From Polynucleobacter sp. AM-25C3 (GTDB lineage: Bacteria; Pseudomonadota; Gammaproteobacteria; Burkholderiales; Burkholderiaceae), in assembly GCF_018882335.1 (NCBI RefSeq), contig NZ_JACVOS010000007.1, positions 62,001-126,000 of the forward strand: a stretch of DNA of 64,000 bases, given 5' to 3'. Positions 28,377-44,507 of this stretch are shown one piece after another (position 1 is the stretch's first letter; each line of letters starts with the position of its first letter). The translations under genes were made by a program, and so were the position numbers. A model generated the notes under the pieces. The model was not told the DNA's origin and did no database searches. It saw only the letters and a program-made list of their open reading frames with translations.

Positions 28377-29657
28377 ATGCAAACTCAACTCGCCCCCCAA
28401 TTTATCAATACCCCTGAAGGTATTGAGGCCGCCAGAATTCTTGGTAAATGCGTGCACTGCGGTTTTTGCACTGCAACCTGCCCAACCTATCAAATCCTCG
28501 GTGATGAACTCGATGGCCCCCGCGGTCGCATCTATCTCATTAAACAAATGGCTGAAGGCCAAACACCTACTGAAAAAACACGTTTGCATTTAGATCGTTG
28601 CCTTACTTGTCGCAATTGCGAAAGCACCTGCCCAAGCGGTGTGCAATACGGCAACCTGGTGGACATTGGTCGTAAATGGGCAGAAGAAAATACTCCCGAG
28701 CGCCCCATCTCTCAACGCCTTACCCGTTGGGCGCTCAAAGAAGGCTTAACCAGTCCCAAGCTATTTAATTCCGCAATGGCAATTGGACGCCTGGTTCGCC
28801 CATTGATGCCAAGCGGTATCAAGCGCAAGATCCCTGAGGCAAAGAATAAAGCCCTCAATTCAAATACAAATCCTTATGCAAGGCCTCAAGCGAATCACTC
28901 ACGCAAGATGCTATTGCTGGAAGGGTGCGTACAGCCTGGCATGCTCCCCAATATCAATTCAGCTACAGCGCGTGTTTTAGATGCCCTCAAAATTCAATTG
29001 ATTAGCGCACCCAATGCGACTTGCTGTGGTGCATTGCGCTACCACCTAAACGATCAAGCTGGCGGACTAGATAATGCGAAGCAGAATATTGATGCCTGGT
29101 GGCCGCTGGTTGAACAAGGTGCAGAAGGAATAGTGATGACAGCCTCTGGCTGTGGCGTCATGGTCAAAGACTATGGACATCTTTTTGCAAATGATCCGCA
29201 ATATGCCACTAAGGCAAAAAAGATCTCTGATCTCACAAAAGACATTTCTGAAATCTTGCCAGCACTCCAAGAAGAACTTATTACTCTAGTGGGGGCGGAT
29301 CCAAAATCGGGTGTGGTCTATCACCCACCCTGCACCTTGCAACATGGTCAACAAATTAGAGGCAAGGTGGAAGGCCTTTTAGCTGGGATTGGTATTGGTG
29401 TGCGCCTCTGTGCTGATAGCCACCTGTGCTGTGGCTCAGCGGGAACCTACTCCGTTACCCAACCAGAGCTATCAGAGCAATTACGCAAGAACAAGCTCAC
29501 CCATCTAAATGCTGCTTGCGAAGAATCAGGTGCCCAAGTAATTGTTTCTGGGAACATTGGCTGTATTACACACCTTCAGCAAGAAGACACACCGGTACTC
29601 CATTGGATTGAGATCGTTGATCAACTGATTGCTCAAAAAAGCCTGACAAAACAATGA
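28377..29657 (+). CDS. glcF: Glycolate oxidase iron-sulfur subunit GlcF
   Basis: A 426-residue protein with two 4Fe-4S clusters, CVHCGFCTATCPTY (about residues 25-38) and CLTCRNCESTCPSG (about 75-90). Two cysteine-rich CCG domains follow (CCGALRYH near 218 and CCGSAGTYS near 353). It carries electrons from GlcDE to the quinone pool. It completes glcDEF and overlaps yggS by 4 nt. Glycolate is a common algal exudate, so this cluster fits a freshwater heterotroph; that ecological reading is inference. Confidence 0.95.
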   Translation: MQTQLAPQFINTPEGIEAARILGKCVHCGFCTATCPTYQILGDELDGPRGRIYLIKQMAEGQTPTEKTRLHLDRCLTCRNCESTCPSGVQYGNLVDIGRKWAEENTPERPISQRLTRWALKEGLTSPKLFNSAMAIGRLVRPLMPSGIKRKIPEAKNKALNSNTNPYARPQANHSRKMLLLEGCVQPGMLPNINSATARVLDALKIQLISAPNATCCGALRYHLNDQAGGLDNAKQNIDAWWPLVEQGAEGIVMTASGCGVMVKDYGHLFANDPQYATKAKKISDLTKDISEILPALQEELITLVGADPKSGVVYHPPCTLQHGQQIRGKVEGLLAGIGIGVRLCADSHLCCGSAGTYSVTQPELSEQLRKNKLTHLNAACEESGAQVIVSGNIGCITHLQQEDTPVLHWIEIVDQLIAQKSLTKQ

Positions 29658-30379
29658 GCCAAGTTACCGCCAACCTCATGTTGGTAAAGCAGCGGCTTGA
29701 GTTAGCAGCCTTAGCTGCGAAGCGTGAGCCTGAGGATATTCAACTGCTCGCAGTCAGCAAGACCTTTCCAGCAAGGATCATTGAAGAGGCAATGCACGCC
29801 GGACAAACTGCTTTTGGTGAGAACTATGTCCAAGAGGGTGTTGAAAAAATCCAGCACCTTGCCAAATTACGCCCTTGGCTCGAGTGGCATTTTATCGGGC
29901 CACTCCAAAGCAATAAGACTCGGGAAGTAGCGGAGCATTTTGATTGGGTACACAGTATTGATCGGCTCAAAATTGCAGAACGCCTCTCCAGTCAGCGCGG
30001 TGAATTTCCAGAATTAGCAGAGTTACAAGTTTGCGTCCAAATCAATGTCAGCGAAGAAGAGTCAAAAAGCGGCATAGCGCTTGAGGAAGTGGAGGCACTT
30101 TGTAGCGCAATCGCTAAATTACCCAATATTGTGCTGCGGGGCTTAATGGCCATTCCCGCGCCCAGCCACGATGTCGCCCAGCAACGACAGGCCTTTGCAG
30201 CCGTTCGGGAGTGCTTTGCTGGGATTAAGGCAAAACACGCAAATGATGTCGGGTATGATTTTTTTGACACCCTTTCCATGGGAATGTCCGATGACATGGA
30301 GGCCGCAATTGCTGAGGGCAGCACCATGGTACGTATAGGCAGCGCTATTTTTGGGAAGCGCGATAAGATGAAAGCATGA
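29654..30379 (+). CDS. yggS: PLP homeostasis protein (YggS/PROSC family)
   Basis: A 241-residue fold-type III PLP-binding protein. The PLP lysine is in LLAVSKTFP, and FGENYVQEGVEKI, WHFIGPLQSNKT, GLMAIPAPSHD and LSMGMSDDMEAAIAEGSTMVRIGSAIFG are invariant family segments. It has no known catalytic reaction and buffers pyridoxal phosphate in the cell. It overlaps glcF and proC by 4 nt each; the yggS-proC pairing is common across bacteria. Confidence 0.94.
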   Translation: MSQVTANLMLVKQRLELAALAAKREPEDIQLLAVSKTFPARIIEEAMHAGQTAFGENYVQEGVEKIQHLAKLRPWLEWHFIGPLQSNKTREVAEHFDWVHSIDRLKIAERLSSQRGEFPELAELQVCVQINVSEEESKSGIALEEVEALCSAIAKLPNIVLRGLMAIPAPSHDVAQQRQAFAAVRECFAGIKAKHANDVGYDFFDTLSMGMSDDMEAAIAEGSTMVRIGSAIFGKRDKMKA

Positions 30380-31236
30380 GCACACAACAAATCAACCAAA
30401 ATGCCCATATCACCTTTATTGGTGGTGGCAATATGGGTCGCGCTTTAATTAGCGGATTACTAGCCAATGGCTTTGAAGCCAATCAACTTTCTGTAGTTGA
30501 GGCAAACGCCAGCACCGGCTTGCAATTACATCAAGATTTTGGTGTGCAAATTATTGGTGCGTTGGAGCAAATCGCATTTAACTTCACGAAGAATAATGTC
30601 GTGGTGATGGCCATCAAACCCCAAGACTTTAATGTCGTTGCTAAATCCCTGAATGCCAAACTTAAACACGCAACAGCGCCTGGTCCATTGATCCTCAGTA
30701 TTGCCGCTGGCATCCGCCTTAAAGATATGAGTCGTTGGCTTGATCATGAGCGCTGTGTTCGTGCCATGCCCAATACCCCCGCCCTTATTGGCAAAGGTAT
30801 TACTGGGCTATTTGCAGATGCAGCAGTTAATGCATCTGACCGCGCCCTAGCGGAAACGATTTGCACTGCAGTAGGTCAGACGGTTTGGGTAAACGAAGAA
30901 AAACTCATGGATGCGGTTACAGCAGTGTCTGGTAGCGGACCCGCCTATGTCTTTGCTTTCCTGGAAGCTATGCAGTCCAGTGGCGAGAAGCTCGGTCTTG
31001 ATGCGGCTACTGCTCGCAAATTAGCTTATGCAACTCTAGAGGGTGCTACTCAACTAGCTCATAACTCAGAAGAGCACGCAGGCGTATTGAGAGAGAGAGT
31101 AACTTCAAAGGGTGGCACGACTGCTGCCGCACTAGATACACTTAAACAGCTTGATTGGCACGGCGCACTGGAAAAAGCAATTGATGCTGCCAGTCAACGT
31201 GGCAAAGCCATGGGCGATGAACTAGGTAAGAACTAA
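30376..31236 (+). CDS. proC: Pyrroline-5-carboxylate reductase
   Basis: A 286-residue NAD(P)H-dependent enzyme. The Rossmann motif FIGGGNMGRALISGLL starts near residue 13, VRAMPNTPALIGKG is in the middle, and the C-terminal dimer domain has the ProC signature TAVSGSGPAYVFAFLEAM and TSKGGTTAAAL. It makes the last step of proline synthesis. It overlaps yggS by 4 nt and is convergent with ubiA, 7 nt apart. Confidence 0.95.
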   Translation: MSTQQINQNAHITFIGGGNMGRALISGLLANGFEANQLSVVEANASTGLQLHQDFGVQIIGALEQIAFNFTKNNVVVMAIKPQDFNVVAKSLNAKLKHATAPGPLILSIAAGIRLKDMSRWLDHERCVRAMPNTPALIGKGITGLFADAAVNASDRALAETICTAVGQTVWVNEEKLMDAVTAVSGSGPAYVFAFLEAMQSSGEKLGLDAATARKLAYATLEGATQLAHNSEEHAGVLRERVTSKGGTTAAALDTLKQLDWHGALEKAIDAASQRGKAMGDELGKN

Positions 31237-31243
31237 AGGCGAA

Positions 31244-32101
31244 CTAAAAGCGAGCTAGGCCCAATAGGATTCCTAGGAATAAGAATCCGCCTAGCCAGTT
31301 GTTATGTCGGAAAGCTTTAAAACAATCCTCGCGCTTTCGAGTGGATACCAATTTCAGGTGATACAAAGCGCAAACTAAAGCCAAGCACCAGCCCACCCAA
31401 AAGTAATTGCTGAGGTTTGCCAGTTGGGAAACCCAAATTTGACTCATGAACAAAATTGTGTAACTCACCGCAATAGCAATCACATCAAAGCGGCCAAAGG
31501 TAATGGCAGAAGTGCGCAAACCTAAACGTAAATCATCGTCGCGATCGACCATGGCATAAGCCGTATCGTAAGCAATCGCCCAAAAGATATTCCCAACAAA
31601 TAAAATCCAAGCTTCTAGGGGGATAAAACCGAGAACCGCCGCATAGGCCATCGGAATGCCAAAGCCAAAAGCAATTCCCAATACCGCTTGTGGAATAGCA
31701 AAGAAGCGCTTGGTGAAGGGGTAAATAATCGCAACCGCCAAGGCAAAGAAAGAAAGCTCTTTGGTTAAAGCATTCAGAGGCTGAATGAGCAGGAAGGCGA
31801 TCAGCGCGAGCGTGGCAGCCACTGCTAAAGCTTCTTTCCCAGAAATTTTGCCACTCGTAATGGGCCGGTCTTTAGTCCTCAATACATGACGATCAAAATC
31901 TTGATCTGCATAGTCATTAACGGCGCACCCCGCACTGCGCATTAAAAATGTTCCCAGGGTGAAAATAATCAGAAGATACCACTCAGGAAAGCCCCCACTT
32001 GCCAACCACAGTGCCCATAAGGTTGGCCATATTAATAAGAGAGTCCCAATCGGCTTATCGAGACGAATCAAATAGGCGTAAGCAATAAAGCGGTCGCGCA
32101 T
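31244..32101 (-). CDS. ubiA: 4-hydroxybenzoate octaprenyltransferase
   Basis: A 285-residue integral membrane protein with about eight or nine helices. Two Asp-rich prenyl-diphosphate motifs are visible: NDYADQDFD (near residue 62) and [13 protein letters not shown] (near 180). The N-terminal [19 protein letters not shown] is typical UbiA. It attaches the polyprenyl chain to 4-hydroxybenzoate in ubiquinone synthesis, the quinone used by the respiratory enzymes of this window. It lies downstream of recG on the same strand. Confidence 0.94.
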   Translation of the reverse strand: MRDRFIAYAYLIRLDKPIGTLLLIWPTLWALWLASGGFPEWYLLIIFTLGTFLMRSAGCAVNDYADQDFDRHVLRTKDRPITSGKISGKEALAVAATLALIAFLLIQPLNALTKELSFFALAVAIIYPFTKRFFAIPQAVLGIAFGFGIPMAYAAVLGFIPLEAWILFVGNIFWAIAYDTAYAMVDRDDDLRLGLRTSAITFGRFDVIAIAVSYTILFMSQIWVSQLANLSNYFWVGWCLALVCALYHLKLVSTRKREDCFKAFRHNNWLGGFLFLGILLGLARF

Positions 32102-32149
32102 TAGATGGGTATTCTTTCCTTATTGACAATCGTGGTCATGGCGTAATTA

Positions 32150-34237
32150 TCAAGCCTTTAGAAACTCAGTGCGAGATCCTAGCCAGCGCTCTAGGTGTCT
32201 TTCAACTAGATCACCATGTTCGGCTAGCAAACGCTCTGCTGCTAGTTGAGCTAACTCAATCAACCAGGCATCTCGCTGAAGATCCACAAAACGCAACATG
32301 GCATCACCAGATTGCTTTGCCCCCAACAGCTCACCTGGGCCACGGAGTGATAAATCACGCTCCGCAATCACAAAACCATCCGAAGTCTCTCGTAAGGTTT
32401 GTAACCTCTCCTTGGCAGCTAAAGATAAGGGCTCTGCATACATCAAGATACAGACCGAATCAGCTGAACCGCGCCCAACGCGCCCTCTCAACTGATGAAT
32501 CTGTGCATAACCAAAACGCTCTGCATGTTCAATCACCATCAGTGCTGCATTAGGGACGTCCACACCCACCTCAATCACCGTCGTCGCAACTAGCAGCTGA
32601 ATCTCATTGGCTTTAAACGCCGCCATGACGGCAGCTTTTTCTTCGCCCTTTAGGCGCCCATGCACCAAACCAACTTTGAAATCAGGTAAAGCTTGGGTGA
32701 GTTGTTCAAAACTTTCAACAGCTGTTTGCAATTGCAATACTTCAGACTCTTCAATTAAAGGGCAAACCCAATAGGCCTGCAGTCCCTTGGTCAACCAATC
32801 ATGCAAGCCGCCAATCACCTCATCCCTGCGGGCAGCCTTCACTACTTTGGTGGCAATCGGTTTACGACCTGGTGGCAGCTCATCAATAACAGAGACATCC
32901 AAGTCAGCGTAGTAGGTCATCGCCAATGTTCGAGGAATAGGGGTAGCCGTCATCATCAGTTGATGGCAATAAAACAATTCAGAGCCAACGCGTTGCTGAA
33001 TCTCTAAACGCTGTCTCACGCCAAAACGATGTTGCTCATCAATGACCGCCAAACCCAGCTTTGCAAAACTCACCTTATCCTGAATGAGCGCATGCGTACC
33101 GATGATGAGTTGTGCATCACCACTCTCAATCATCTCTTGTGCCAGTCTCTTTTCTTTGGCCTTCAAGCTTCCAGAGAGCCAAACAATCTTGACACCTAGT
33201 GGCTCGAACCACTCTTTCATCTTGAGATAGTGCTGCTCAGCCAGTATTTCTGTAGGCGCCATGATGGCCGCTTGATACCCATGATCCATGGCGCGTGCTG
33301 CGGCTAAGGCAGCAATGACTGTCTTCCCGCTACCAACATCACCCTGCAGTAAGCGATTCATCGGAAAGGTATTAGATAGGTCGAGCCCAATCTCAGACCA
33401 GACTCGCGCTTGAGCACCAGTCAGCTTGAAGGGCAAAACCTTAAATAAGCCATCCTCAACACTAGTATTTGTTGTGCTTACTTTGCTTATTTGTTGATCC
33501 CTCTTGAAGCTTGGGGCGCGTCTCTCTCTGCGAATCGCATGCGCTCGCTTTAAAGAAATTTGCTGTGCAAGCAATTCTTCAAACTGCACCCGGCGCCAAG
33601 CAGGATGAGTCCGCTCAAGTAGTGATTGAGTATTGGCATCCGCAGGGGGCTGGTGCAAATACGCAATTGCATCTTGTAGTGGAGGCCAATCATTACTTGG
33701 AAAAATTTCTGCCATTAGTTTAGATGGAAGAAATTCTGCCAAACTTTCTTTAAGGCTAGCGTCCCGCAAAGCTTGCAAGACTGCTTTACGAATAATGGTT
33801 TGAGAGGTTCCGGCGCTAGCTGGATATACCGGGGTCAAACTCGCTGGCAATGGCGCATCTGAAGTGACAGCCCGGACTGTAGGGTGAACCATCTCAGCAC
33901 CCTGATAACCTTCTCGCACCTCGCCTCGCACCCGCACATGACTACCGACTGCCATTTGCTTTTGCTGACTAGGATAGAAATTCAGGAAACGAAGTTGCAG
34001 CGAGCCAGTGTCGTCCTCAATCGTGACTAGCAGTTGTCTTCTGGGGCGGAACATGACCTGATTGCGAATAACAACACCTTGAGTCTGGATAGAATGGAAC
34101 CTTCCTAGGCCCAAGGCCTCATCGATGGTGAAGAGCTCAGTCTCATCCTCATAACGGGATGGCAGATGCAAAGCAAGGGCCATAGGGCTGTTTAAACCCA
34201 TCTTTTCGAGTGCAGTTGGCGGTCGCTTAGTCGTCAT
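32150..34237 (-). CDS. recG: ATP-dependent DNA helicase RecG
   Basis: A 695-residue protein from the ATG at 34237. An N-terminal OB-type wedge domain includes VRVRGEVREGYQGAEMVHP. Helicase motifs are Walker A LLQGDVGSGKTVIA, DEQH in LAVIDEQHRFGVRQR, ATPIPRTLAMT and VIEVGVDVPNA; the C-terminus has the HQLRGRVGRG block. It remodels stalled forks and branched DNA. A longer form from 34306 adds 23 residues and would overlap the divergent queA start, so I chose the MTTKRPPTALEKMGL start. Confidence 0.95.
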   Translation of the reverse strand: MTTKRPPTALEKMGLNSPMALALHLPSRYEDETELFTIDEALGLGRFHSIQTQGVVIRNQVMFRPRRQLLVTIEDDTGSLQLRFLNFYPSQQKQMAVGSHVRVRGEVREGYQGAEMVHPTVRAVTSDAPLPASLTPVYPASAGTSQTIIRKAVLQALRDASLKESLAEFLPSKLMAEIFPSNDWPPLQDAIAYLHQPPADANTQSLLERTHPAWRRVQFEELLAQQISLKRAHAIRRERRAPSFKRDQQISKVSTTNTSVEDGLFKVLPFKLTGAQARVWSEIGLDLSNTFPMNRLLQGDVGSGKTVIAALAAARAMDHGYQAAIMAPTEILAEQHYLKMKEWFEPLGVKIVWLSGSLKAKEKRLAQEMIESGDAQLIIGTHALIQDKVSFAKLGLAVIDEQHRFGVRQRLEIQQRVGSELFYCHQLMMTATPIPRTLAMTYYADLDVSVIDELPPGRKPIATKVVKAARRDEVIGGLHDWLTKGLQAYWVCPLIEESEVLQLQTAVESFEQLTQALPDFKVGLVHGRLKGEEKAAVMAAFKANEIQLLVATTVIEVGVDVPNAALMVIEHAERFGYAQIHQLRGRVGRGSADSVCILMYAEPLSLAAKERLQTLRETSDGFVIAERDLSLRGPGELLGAKQSGDAMLRFVDLQRDAWLIELAQLAAERLLAEHGDLVERHLERWLGSRTEFLKA

Positions 34238-34267
34238 CGTTAAAATCCAATACCTGATGGTAATGCT

Positions 34268-36468
<2,201 letters not shown>

Positions 36469-36590
36469 TAGCCCTAGGGCAGTAAATCAGCCCTCAAAGC
36501 CCCATACAGTTTAGAATTGCGGGTTTACGGCTTCGCTTTAAAAGCCTAAAACTGAAGCAGTTTCCAATTGGTAATTAACGGAGGTTTTGT

Positions 36591-36917
36591 ATGTGGATTA
36601 GTAACGCTTTTGCCCAGGCTCCGGCTGCGGGTGCAGATTCTGGTGGCTTGATGAGCTTCCTTCCCTTGGTTTTGATGTTTGCAGTGCTGTACTTCATCAT
36701 GATTCGCCCACAAATGAAGCGTCAAAAAGAAACTAAAGCAATGTTGAGTTCTTTGGCGGTTGGCGACGAAGTAGTGACTGTTGGCGGCATCATCGGCAAA
36801 GTAACTGCATTGAAAGATCAAGTTGTTACAGTTGAAATTGCTGCTGGCACTGAAGTGCAAATGCAAAAAGGCGCCATCACAACAGTATTGCCAAAAGGCT
36901 CACTGAAGTCTGCTTAA
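36591..36917 (+). CDS. yajC: Preprotein translocase subunit YajC
   Basis: A 108-residue protein with one membrane helix (about residues 19-40), then a basic segment (RPQMKRQKETKAM) and the VGDEVVTVGGIIGKV core of the YajC family. It associates with SecDF at the inner membrane. A strong GGAGG ribosome site lies 8 nt before the ATG. The 122-nt gap after tgt holds short inverted repeats (GCCCTAGGGC near 36470, and AAACTG/CAGTTT at 36549-36563) and may contain its own promoter, which I could not define. Confidence 0.95.
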   Translation: MWISNAFAQAPAAGADSGGLMSFLPLVLMFAVLYFIMIRPQMKRQKETKAMLSSLAVGDEVVTVGGIIGKVTALKDQVVTVEIAAGTEVQMQKGAITTVLPKGSLKSA

Positions 36918-36942
36918 TACGTTTGTTTAAAAGTATCTCAAT

Positions 36943-38802
36943 ATGAATCGCTACCCTCTCTGGAAATACATAGTCATCCTCTTTGCTTTATTGATCGGGG
37001 GACTATATTCATTACCCAATTTCTACGGAGAGGCTCCAGCGGTTCAAGTCTCGTCCGCCAAACCAACCATCAAGGTTGATTTGGCGACACAGTCTCGAGT
37101 CGAAAAGATTCTGACTGATGACAACATTAGCAACACCGGTATCTTCTTTGAATCTGCAGGCAATGTAGGTTCCATCAAAATTCGTTTTAACAATACCGAT
37201 ATTCAACTGCGCGCTCGCGATCTATTGCAGCAGAAGTTGAACGTCGATCAAAACGAACCCAATTTCACAGTCGCATTAAACCTGCTCTCCAATACACCGG
37301 GCTGGTTAAATGCACTCAATGCATTACCAATGCCACTCGGTCTTGACTTGCGTGGCGGCGTGTACTTCTTATTGCAAGTAGATATGAAGGGTGCTGTTCA
37401 GAAGAAGGTGACTTCTTTAGCAACGGATATTCGCAGTCAATTACGCGACAAATCCATTCGTCAACAAGGCATTGAACGTGGCCAAGACACCATCACCCTG
37501 ACTTTCGGTAGCACCGAAGATGCTGAAAAAGCACGCGCTGTGCTGATGACCAGTCAACCTGAGCTGACTTGGCAAATTAAACCCACCGGCCTGTCTCCAA
37601 AACTCGTTGGAGAATTTAAGCCTACTGCCTTGAAAGAAATTCAAGATAACGCAGTAAAACAAAACATCGTCACGCTCAATAAGCGCGTGAATGAATTGGC
37701 CGTTAAAGAACCAGTGATTCAACAACAAGGTGCAGAGCGCATTGTTGTGCAACTACCAGGCGTACAAGACACTGCTCGCGCCAAAGACATTATTGGTCGT
37801 ACGGCAACTTTGGAATCCAGATTGGCCGATCCAATTGTGTCAACGATTGCGATTGGTGAGGCACCACCCCCAGGAATGGATGTTTTCCGCTTTGGCGAAA
37901 ATCGTCAAGGCGTATTTAAGAAATCTGTGATTTTTAGTGGTGATCGCATTACCGATGCGAGCGCCGGCTTCGATCAAAACCAACGCCCTGCGGTCAACAT
38001 CTCTTTAGATGCTGCTGGTGGTCGCGTGATGCAAGAAGTAACTCGTGAAAACATTGGCAAACCAATGGGCATGATCTTGTTTGAAAAAGGTAAGGGCGAG
38101 GTTCTCACGATTGCCACAATTCAAGGCGAGTTCGGCTCTAAGTTCCAGATCACTGGTCAGCCAACTACCGAGAGCGCAAACGACTTAGCCCTCTTGCTGC
38201 GTGCGGGTTCTTTAGCGGCACCAATGGAGATCATTGAAGAGCGCACGATCGGACCAAGCCTTGGCGCAGAAAATATTGAAAAGGGCTTTAAGTCCCTCAT
38301 CATTGGTTTCGCTGCAATCTCTGTCTTCATGATTGCCTACTACCTCTTATTTGGCACATTCTCTGTAGTTGCTTTGGCAGTGAACTTGCTACTTTTGATT
38401 TCTGTATTGTCGATGTTGCAAGCCACCTTAACTCTGCCAGGTATCGCTGCGATGGCCTTGGCACTGGGTATGGCAATTGACTCCAACGTCTTGATTAACG
38501 AACGTATTCGTGAGGAGTTGCGCAACGGCGCCGCCCCACAAACTGCAATCGCCGTTGGCTTTGATAAAGCCTGGGCAACAATTTTGGATTCCAACGTCAC
38601 CACCTTAATTGCTGGTCTTGCATTGCTCGCATTTGGCTCCGGTCCGATTAAAGGCTTCGCGGTAGTGCATTGCCTTGGTATTTTGACTTCCATGTTTTCA
38701 GCTGTCTTTTTCTCACGTGGCCTGGTTAACCTCTGGTACGGCAGAGGTAAAAAAGTTCAAAAACTCGCTATCGGCCAAGTTTGGCGTCCACAGGAGAAAT
38801 AA
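36943..38802 (+). CDS. secD: Protein translocase subunit SecD
   Basis: A 619-residue RND-type membrane protein. One N-terminal helix (about 8-25) is followed by a large periplasmic domain with LPMPLGLDLRGGVYFLLQVD and VVQLPGVQD, and by five C-terminal helices. The GMAIDSNVLINERIREELRNG motif belongs to the proton-relay region. With SecF it uses proton-motive force to pull proteins across the membrane. It is 25 nt after yajC and 3 nt before secF. Confidence 0.97.
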   Translation: MNRYPLWKYIVILFALLIGGLYSLPNFYGEAPAVQVSSAKPTIKVDLATQSRVEKILTDDNISNTGIFFESAGNVGSIKIRFNNTDIQLRARDLLQQKLNVDQNEPNFTVALNLLSNTPGWLNALNALPMPLGLDLRGGVYFLLQVDMKGAVQKKVTSLATDIRSQLRDKSIRQQGIERGQDTITLTFGSTEDAEKARAVLMTSQPELTWQIKPTGLSPKLVGEFKPTALKEIQDNAVKQNIVTLNKRVNELAVKEPVIQQQGAERIVVQLPGVQDTARAKDIIGRTATLESRLADPIVSTIAIGEAPPPGMDVFRFGENRQGVFKKSVIFSGDRITDASAGFDQNQRPAVNISLDAAGGRVMQEVTRENIGKPMGMILFEKGKGEVLTIATIQGEFGSKFQITGQPTTESANDLALLLRAGSLAAPMEIIEERTIGPSLGAENIEKGFKSLIIGFAAISVFMIAYYLLFGTFSVVALAVNLLLLISVLSMLQATLTLPGIAAMALALGMAIDSNVLINERIREELRNGAAPQTAIAVGFDKAWATILDSNVTTLIAGLALLAFGSGPIKGFAVVHCLGILTSMFSAVFFSRGLVNLWYGRGKKVQKLAIGQVWRPQEK

Positions 38803-38805
38803 GTC

Positions 38806-39780
38806 ATGGAATTTTTCCGGATCAAAAAAGATATTCCCTTTATGCGCCATGCATTGGCGCTCAATGCAATCTCTTTAATTACCTTTTTAGCTGCCGTTTT
38901 CTTCCTCTGGCATAACGGCCTTCATCTATCGATTGAATTCACCGGCGGTACGGTGATGGAAGTGACTTACCCACAGACCGCTCCCTTGGATTCGATTAGA
39001 GCAAATGTAGAAAAGTTAGGCTACGCCGATACCCAAATCCAGAACTTTGGCAGCTCACGCGACGTGATGATTCGCCTGCCGCTGCAAAAAGATGCTGAAG
39101 GAAAAATGATTTCCTCTGCAGATCAAAGTGCGGCGGTGATGACAGCACTTGAACCAGCTACCTCTGGCGTCAAGTTGCAACGTGTTGAGTTTGTTGGCCC
39201 TCAGGTAGGTCGCGAACTCGCAATGGATGGATTGATGGCACTGCTATTTGTCATCATCGGTATCGTGGTTTACCTTTCCTTCCGCTTTGAGTGGAAATTT
39301 GCTGTCGCCGGCATCATCGCGAACTTGCATGACATCGTGATCATTCTGGGCTTCTTTGCCTTCTTTCAGTGGGAGTTCTCCCTCTCCGTATTAGCAGCAG
39401 TACTTGCTGTTCTGGGCTACTCAGTCAATGAGTCTGTTGTGATCTTTGACCGTATTCGCGAGAACTTCCGCAAATACCGCAAGATGAACACTCGCGAGAT
39501 TATTGATAATGCAATCACCAGTACGATTAGCCGCACTGTAATTACTCACGGCAGTACTGAGATGATGGTGTTGGCCATGTTGATCTTTGGTGGCCCAACC
39601 CTCTTCTATTTTGCGTTAGCACTCACCATCGGTATTTTGTTTGGTATCTACTCTTCAGTATTCGTAGCAGCAGCCTTAGCTATGTGGCTTGGCGTAACAC
39701 GCGAAGATCTAGTTAAGGGCGAACGTAAGCCGGATGATGTTACCCGCAACGATGACCCCAACTTCGGGGCGCAGGTCTAA
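38806..39780 (+). CDS. secF: Protein translocase subunit SecF
   Basis: A 324-residue partner of SecD with six predicted helices. IEFTGGTVMEV, VEFVGPQVGRELAMDG and GYSVNESVVIFDRIRENFRKYRK are the family motifs. It lies 3 nt after secD, so expression is surely coupled. It ends the queA-secF run and is convergent with waaA, 14 nt away. Confidence 0.97.
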   Translation: MEFFRIKKDIPFMRHALALNAISLITFLAAVFFLWHNGLHLSIEFTGGTVMEVTYPQTAPLDSIRANVEKLGYADTQIQNFGSSRDVMIRLPLQKDAEGKMISSADQSAAVMTALEPATSGVKLQRVEFVGPQVGRELAMDGLMALLFVIIGIVVYLSFRFEWKFAVAGIIANLHDIVIILGFFAFFQWEFSLSVLAAVLAVLGYSVNESVVIFDRIRENFRKYRKMNTREIIDNAITSTISRTVITHGSTEMMVLAMLIFGGPTLFYFALALTIGILFGIYSSVFVAAALAMWLGVTREDLVKGERKPDDVTRNDDPNFGAQV

Positions 39781-39794
39781 GCTTTAACTGGGTT

Positions 39795-43257
<3,463 letters not shown>

Positions 43258-43261
<4 letters not shown>

Positions 43262-44373
43262 GCAGAAATAATTCCACCGCCCAGGCAAATATCACCATCG
43301 TATAAAACGGCAGATTGGCCTGGAGTCACTGCCCACTGAGCTTGCGGAAAAGCCAATTCAAAACTCAAGGGTCCTTCCGCTCCGGCGGTAAGTGAGCACG
43401 CAGAGTCTGCCTGACGGTAACGGGTTTTTGCTGAATACTGTCCTGGCGCAGGAGCCGCGCCATCAACCCAACTAGCATCGATTGCAGAAAGCTGATTCGC
43501 CAGCAGCCATGGGTGCTCGTGCCCTTGAGCAACATACAAGGTGTTGTTCGCAATGTCTTTACGGGCAACATACCAAGCATCCCCATTGCCATCCTGACTA
43601 CCACCTAAACCAATACCTTTGCGCTGCCCTAAAGTGAAGAAGGCAAGCCCCATATGCTCTCCCACCGTTTTACCTTCCGGCGTTTTAATCGGGCCTGGGG
43701 TGCGTGGCAAGTAGCGGTTTAAGAATTCCCGGAAAGGGCGCTCACCAATAAAGCAAATTCCAGTAGAGTCTTTTTTACGGGCATTGTGCAAACCAATTTG
43801 CTCGGCAATCTTGCGAACCTCGGTTTTTGGAATTTCCCCCAAGGGAAAAAGGACATTAGCCAATTGGCTTTGAGTTAAGCGATGCAAGAAGTAACTTTGA
43901 TCTTTGCTTGCATCTACTGCTTTTAATAATTGCACTCGGCCGCCATCATGGCGAACCCGAGCATAGTGTCCAGTAGCAATTGCATCTGCACCCAAACTCA
44001 TAGCGTGATCTAAGAAGGCTTTAAACTTAATTTCTGCATTGCACAAAACATCTGGGTTAGGAGTTCTGCCGGCAGCATATTCCCGGAGAAATTCTGCAAA
44101 AACACGCTCGCGGTACTCAGCAGCGAAATTGACTGCTTCAACGTCAATCCCGATTAAATCCGCTACCGACACCACATCTAGCCAATCTTGGCGAGCAGAG
44201 CAATACTCGTCGCTATCGTCGTCTTCCCAGTTTTTCATGAAAAGGCCAATCACTTCATAGCCTTGCTGCTTCAGCATCCAGGCTGCAACAGACGAATCTA
44301 CCCCTCCAGACATCCCAACAACGACTTTGGATGGTTTTGAGGCAGGTATTGCTGAAGAATTGAGTGGGATCAT
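43258..44373 (-). CDS. mnmA: tRNA-specific 2-thiouridylase MnmA
   Basis: A 371-residue enzyme from the ATG at 44373. The PP-loop is [18 protein letters not shown] (about residues 18-35). The catalytic Cys pair lies in [12 protein letters not shown] and [13 protein letters not shown]. It makes s2U34 in tRNAs for Lys, Glu and Gln using sulfur relayed by the Tus or IscS system. A 13-residue longer form from 44412 is possible but looks unlike the family. The stop overlaps the convergent GST gene by 4 nt. Confidence 0.94.
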
Positions 44374-44471
44374 CAAAAAATGCGAGAATTCAATATAAGC
44401 TGAAAACCCCATTGTAAAAGCCTTAACTCAAGTTAGCTAAAGAACTTCACTTAAGCGCCATAAAACATAAG

Positions 44472-44507
44472 GGTATGCATATATATGTGTATTTACGTAT
44501 ACATACC
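44472..44507. promoter_or_regulatory. Imperfect palindrome upstream of pntAA, possible operator
   Basis: GGTATGCATA (44472-44481) and TATACATACC (44498-44507) are inverted copies matching at nine of ten positions, with a 16-nt AT-rich centre. A -10-like TAAAAT follows at 44508-44513, 36 nt before the pntAA ATG. The position suits a repressor or activator site for the transhydrogenase operon; no regulator can be named. Confidence 0.4.

Noticed and set aside
36469-36590. Riboswitch (preQ1) or promoter between tgt and yajC
   Set aside because: Only short palindromes are visible and no preQ1 aptamer pattern; a preQ1 element would also be expected before queA, not after tgt.
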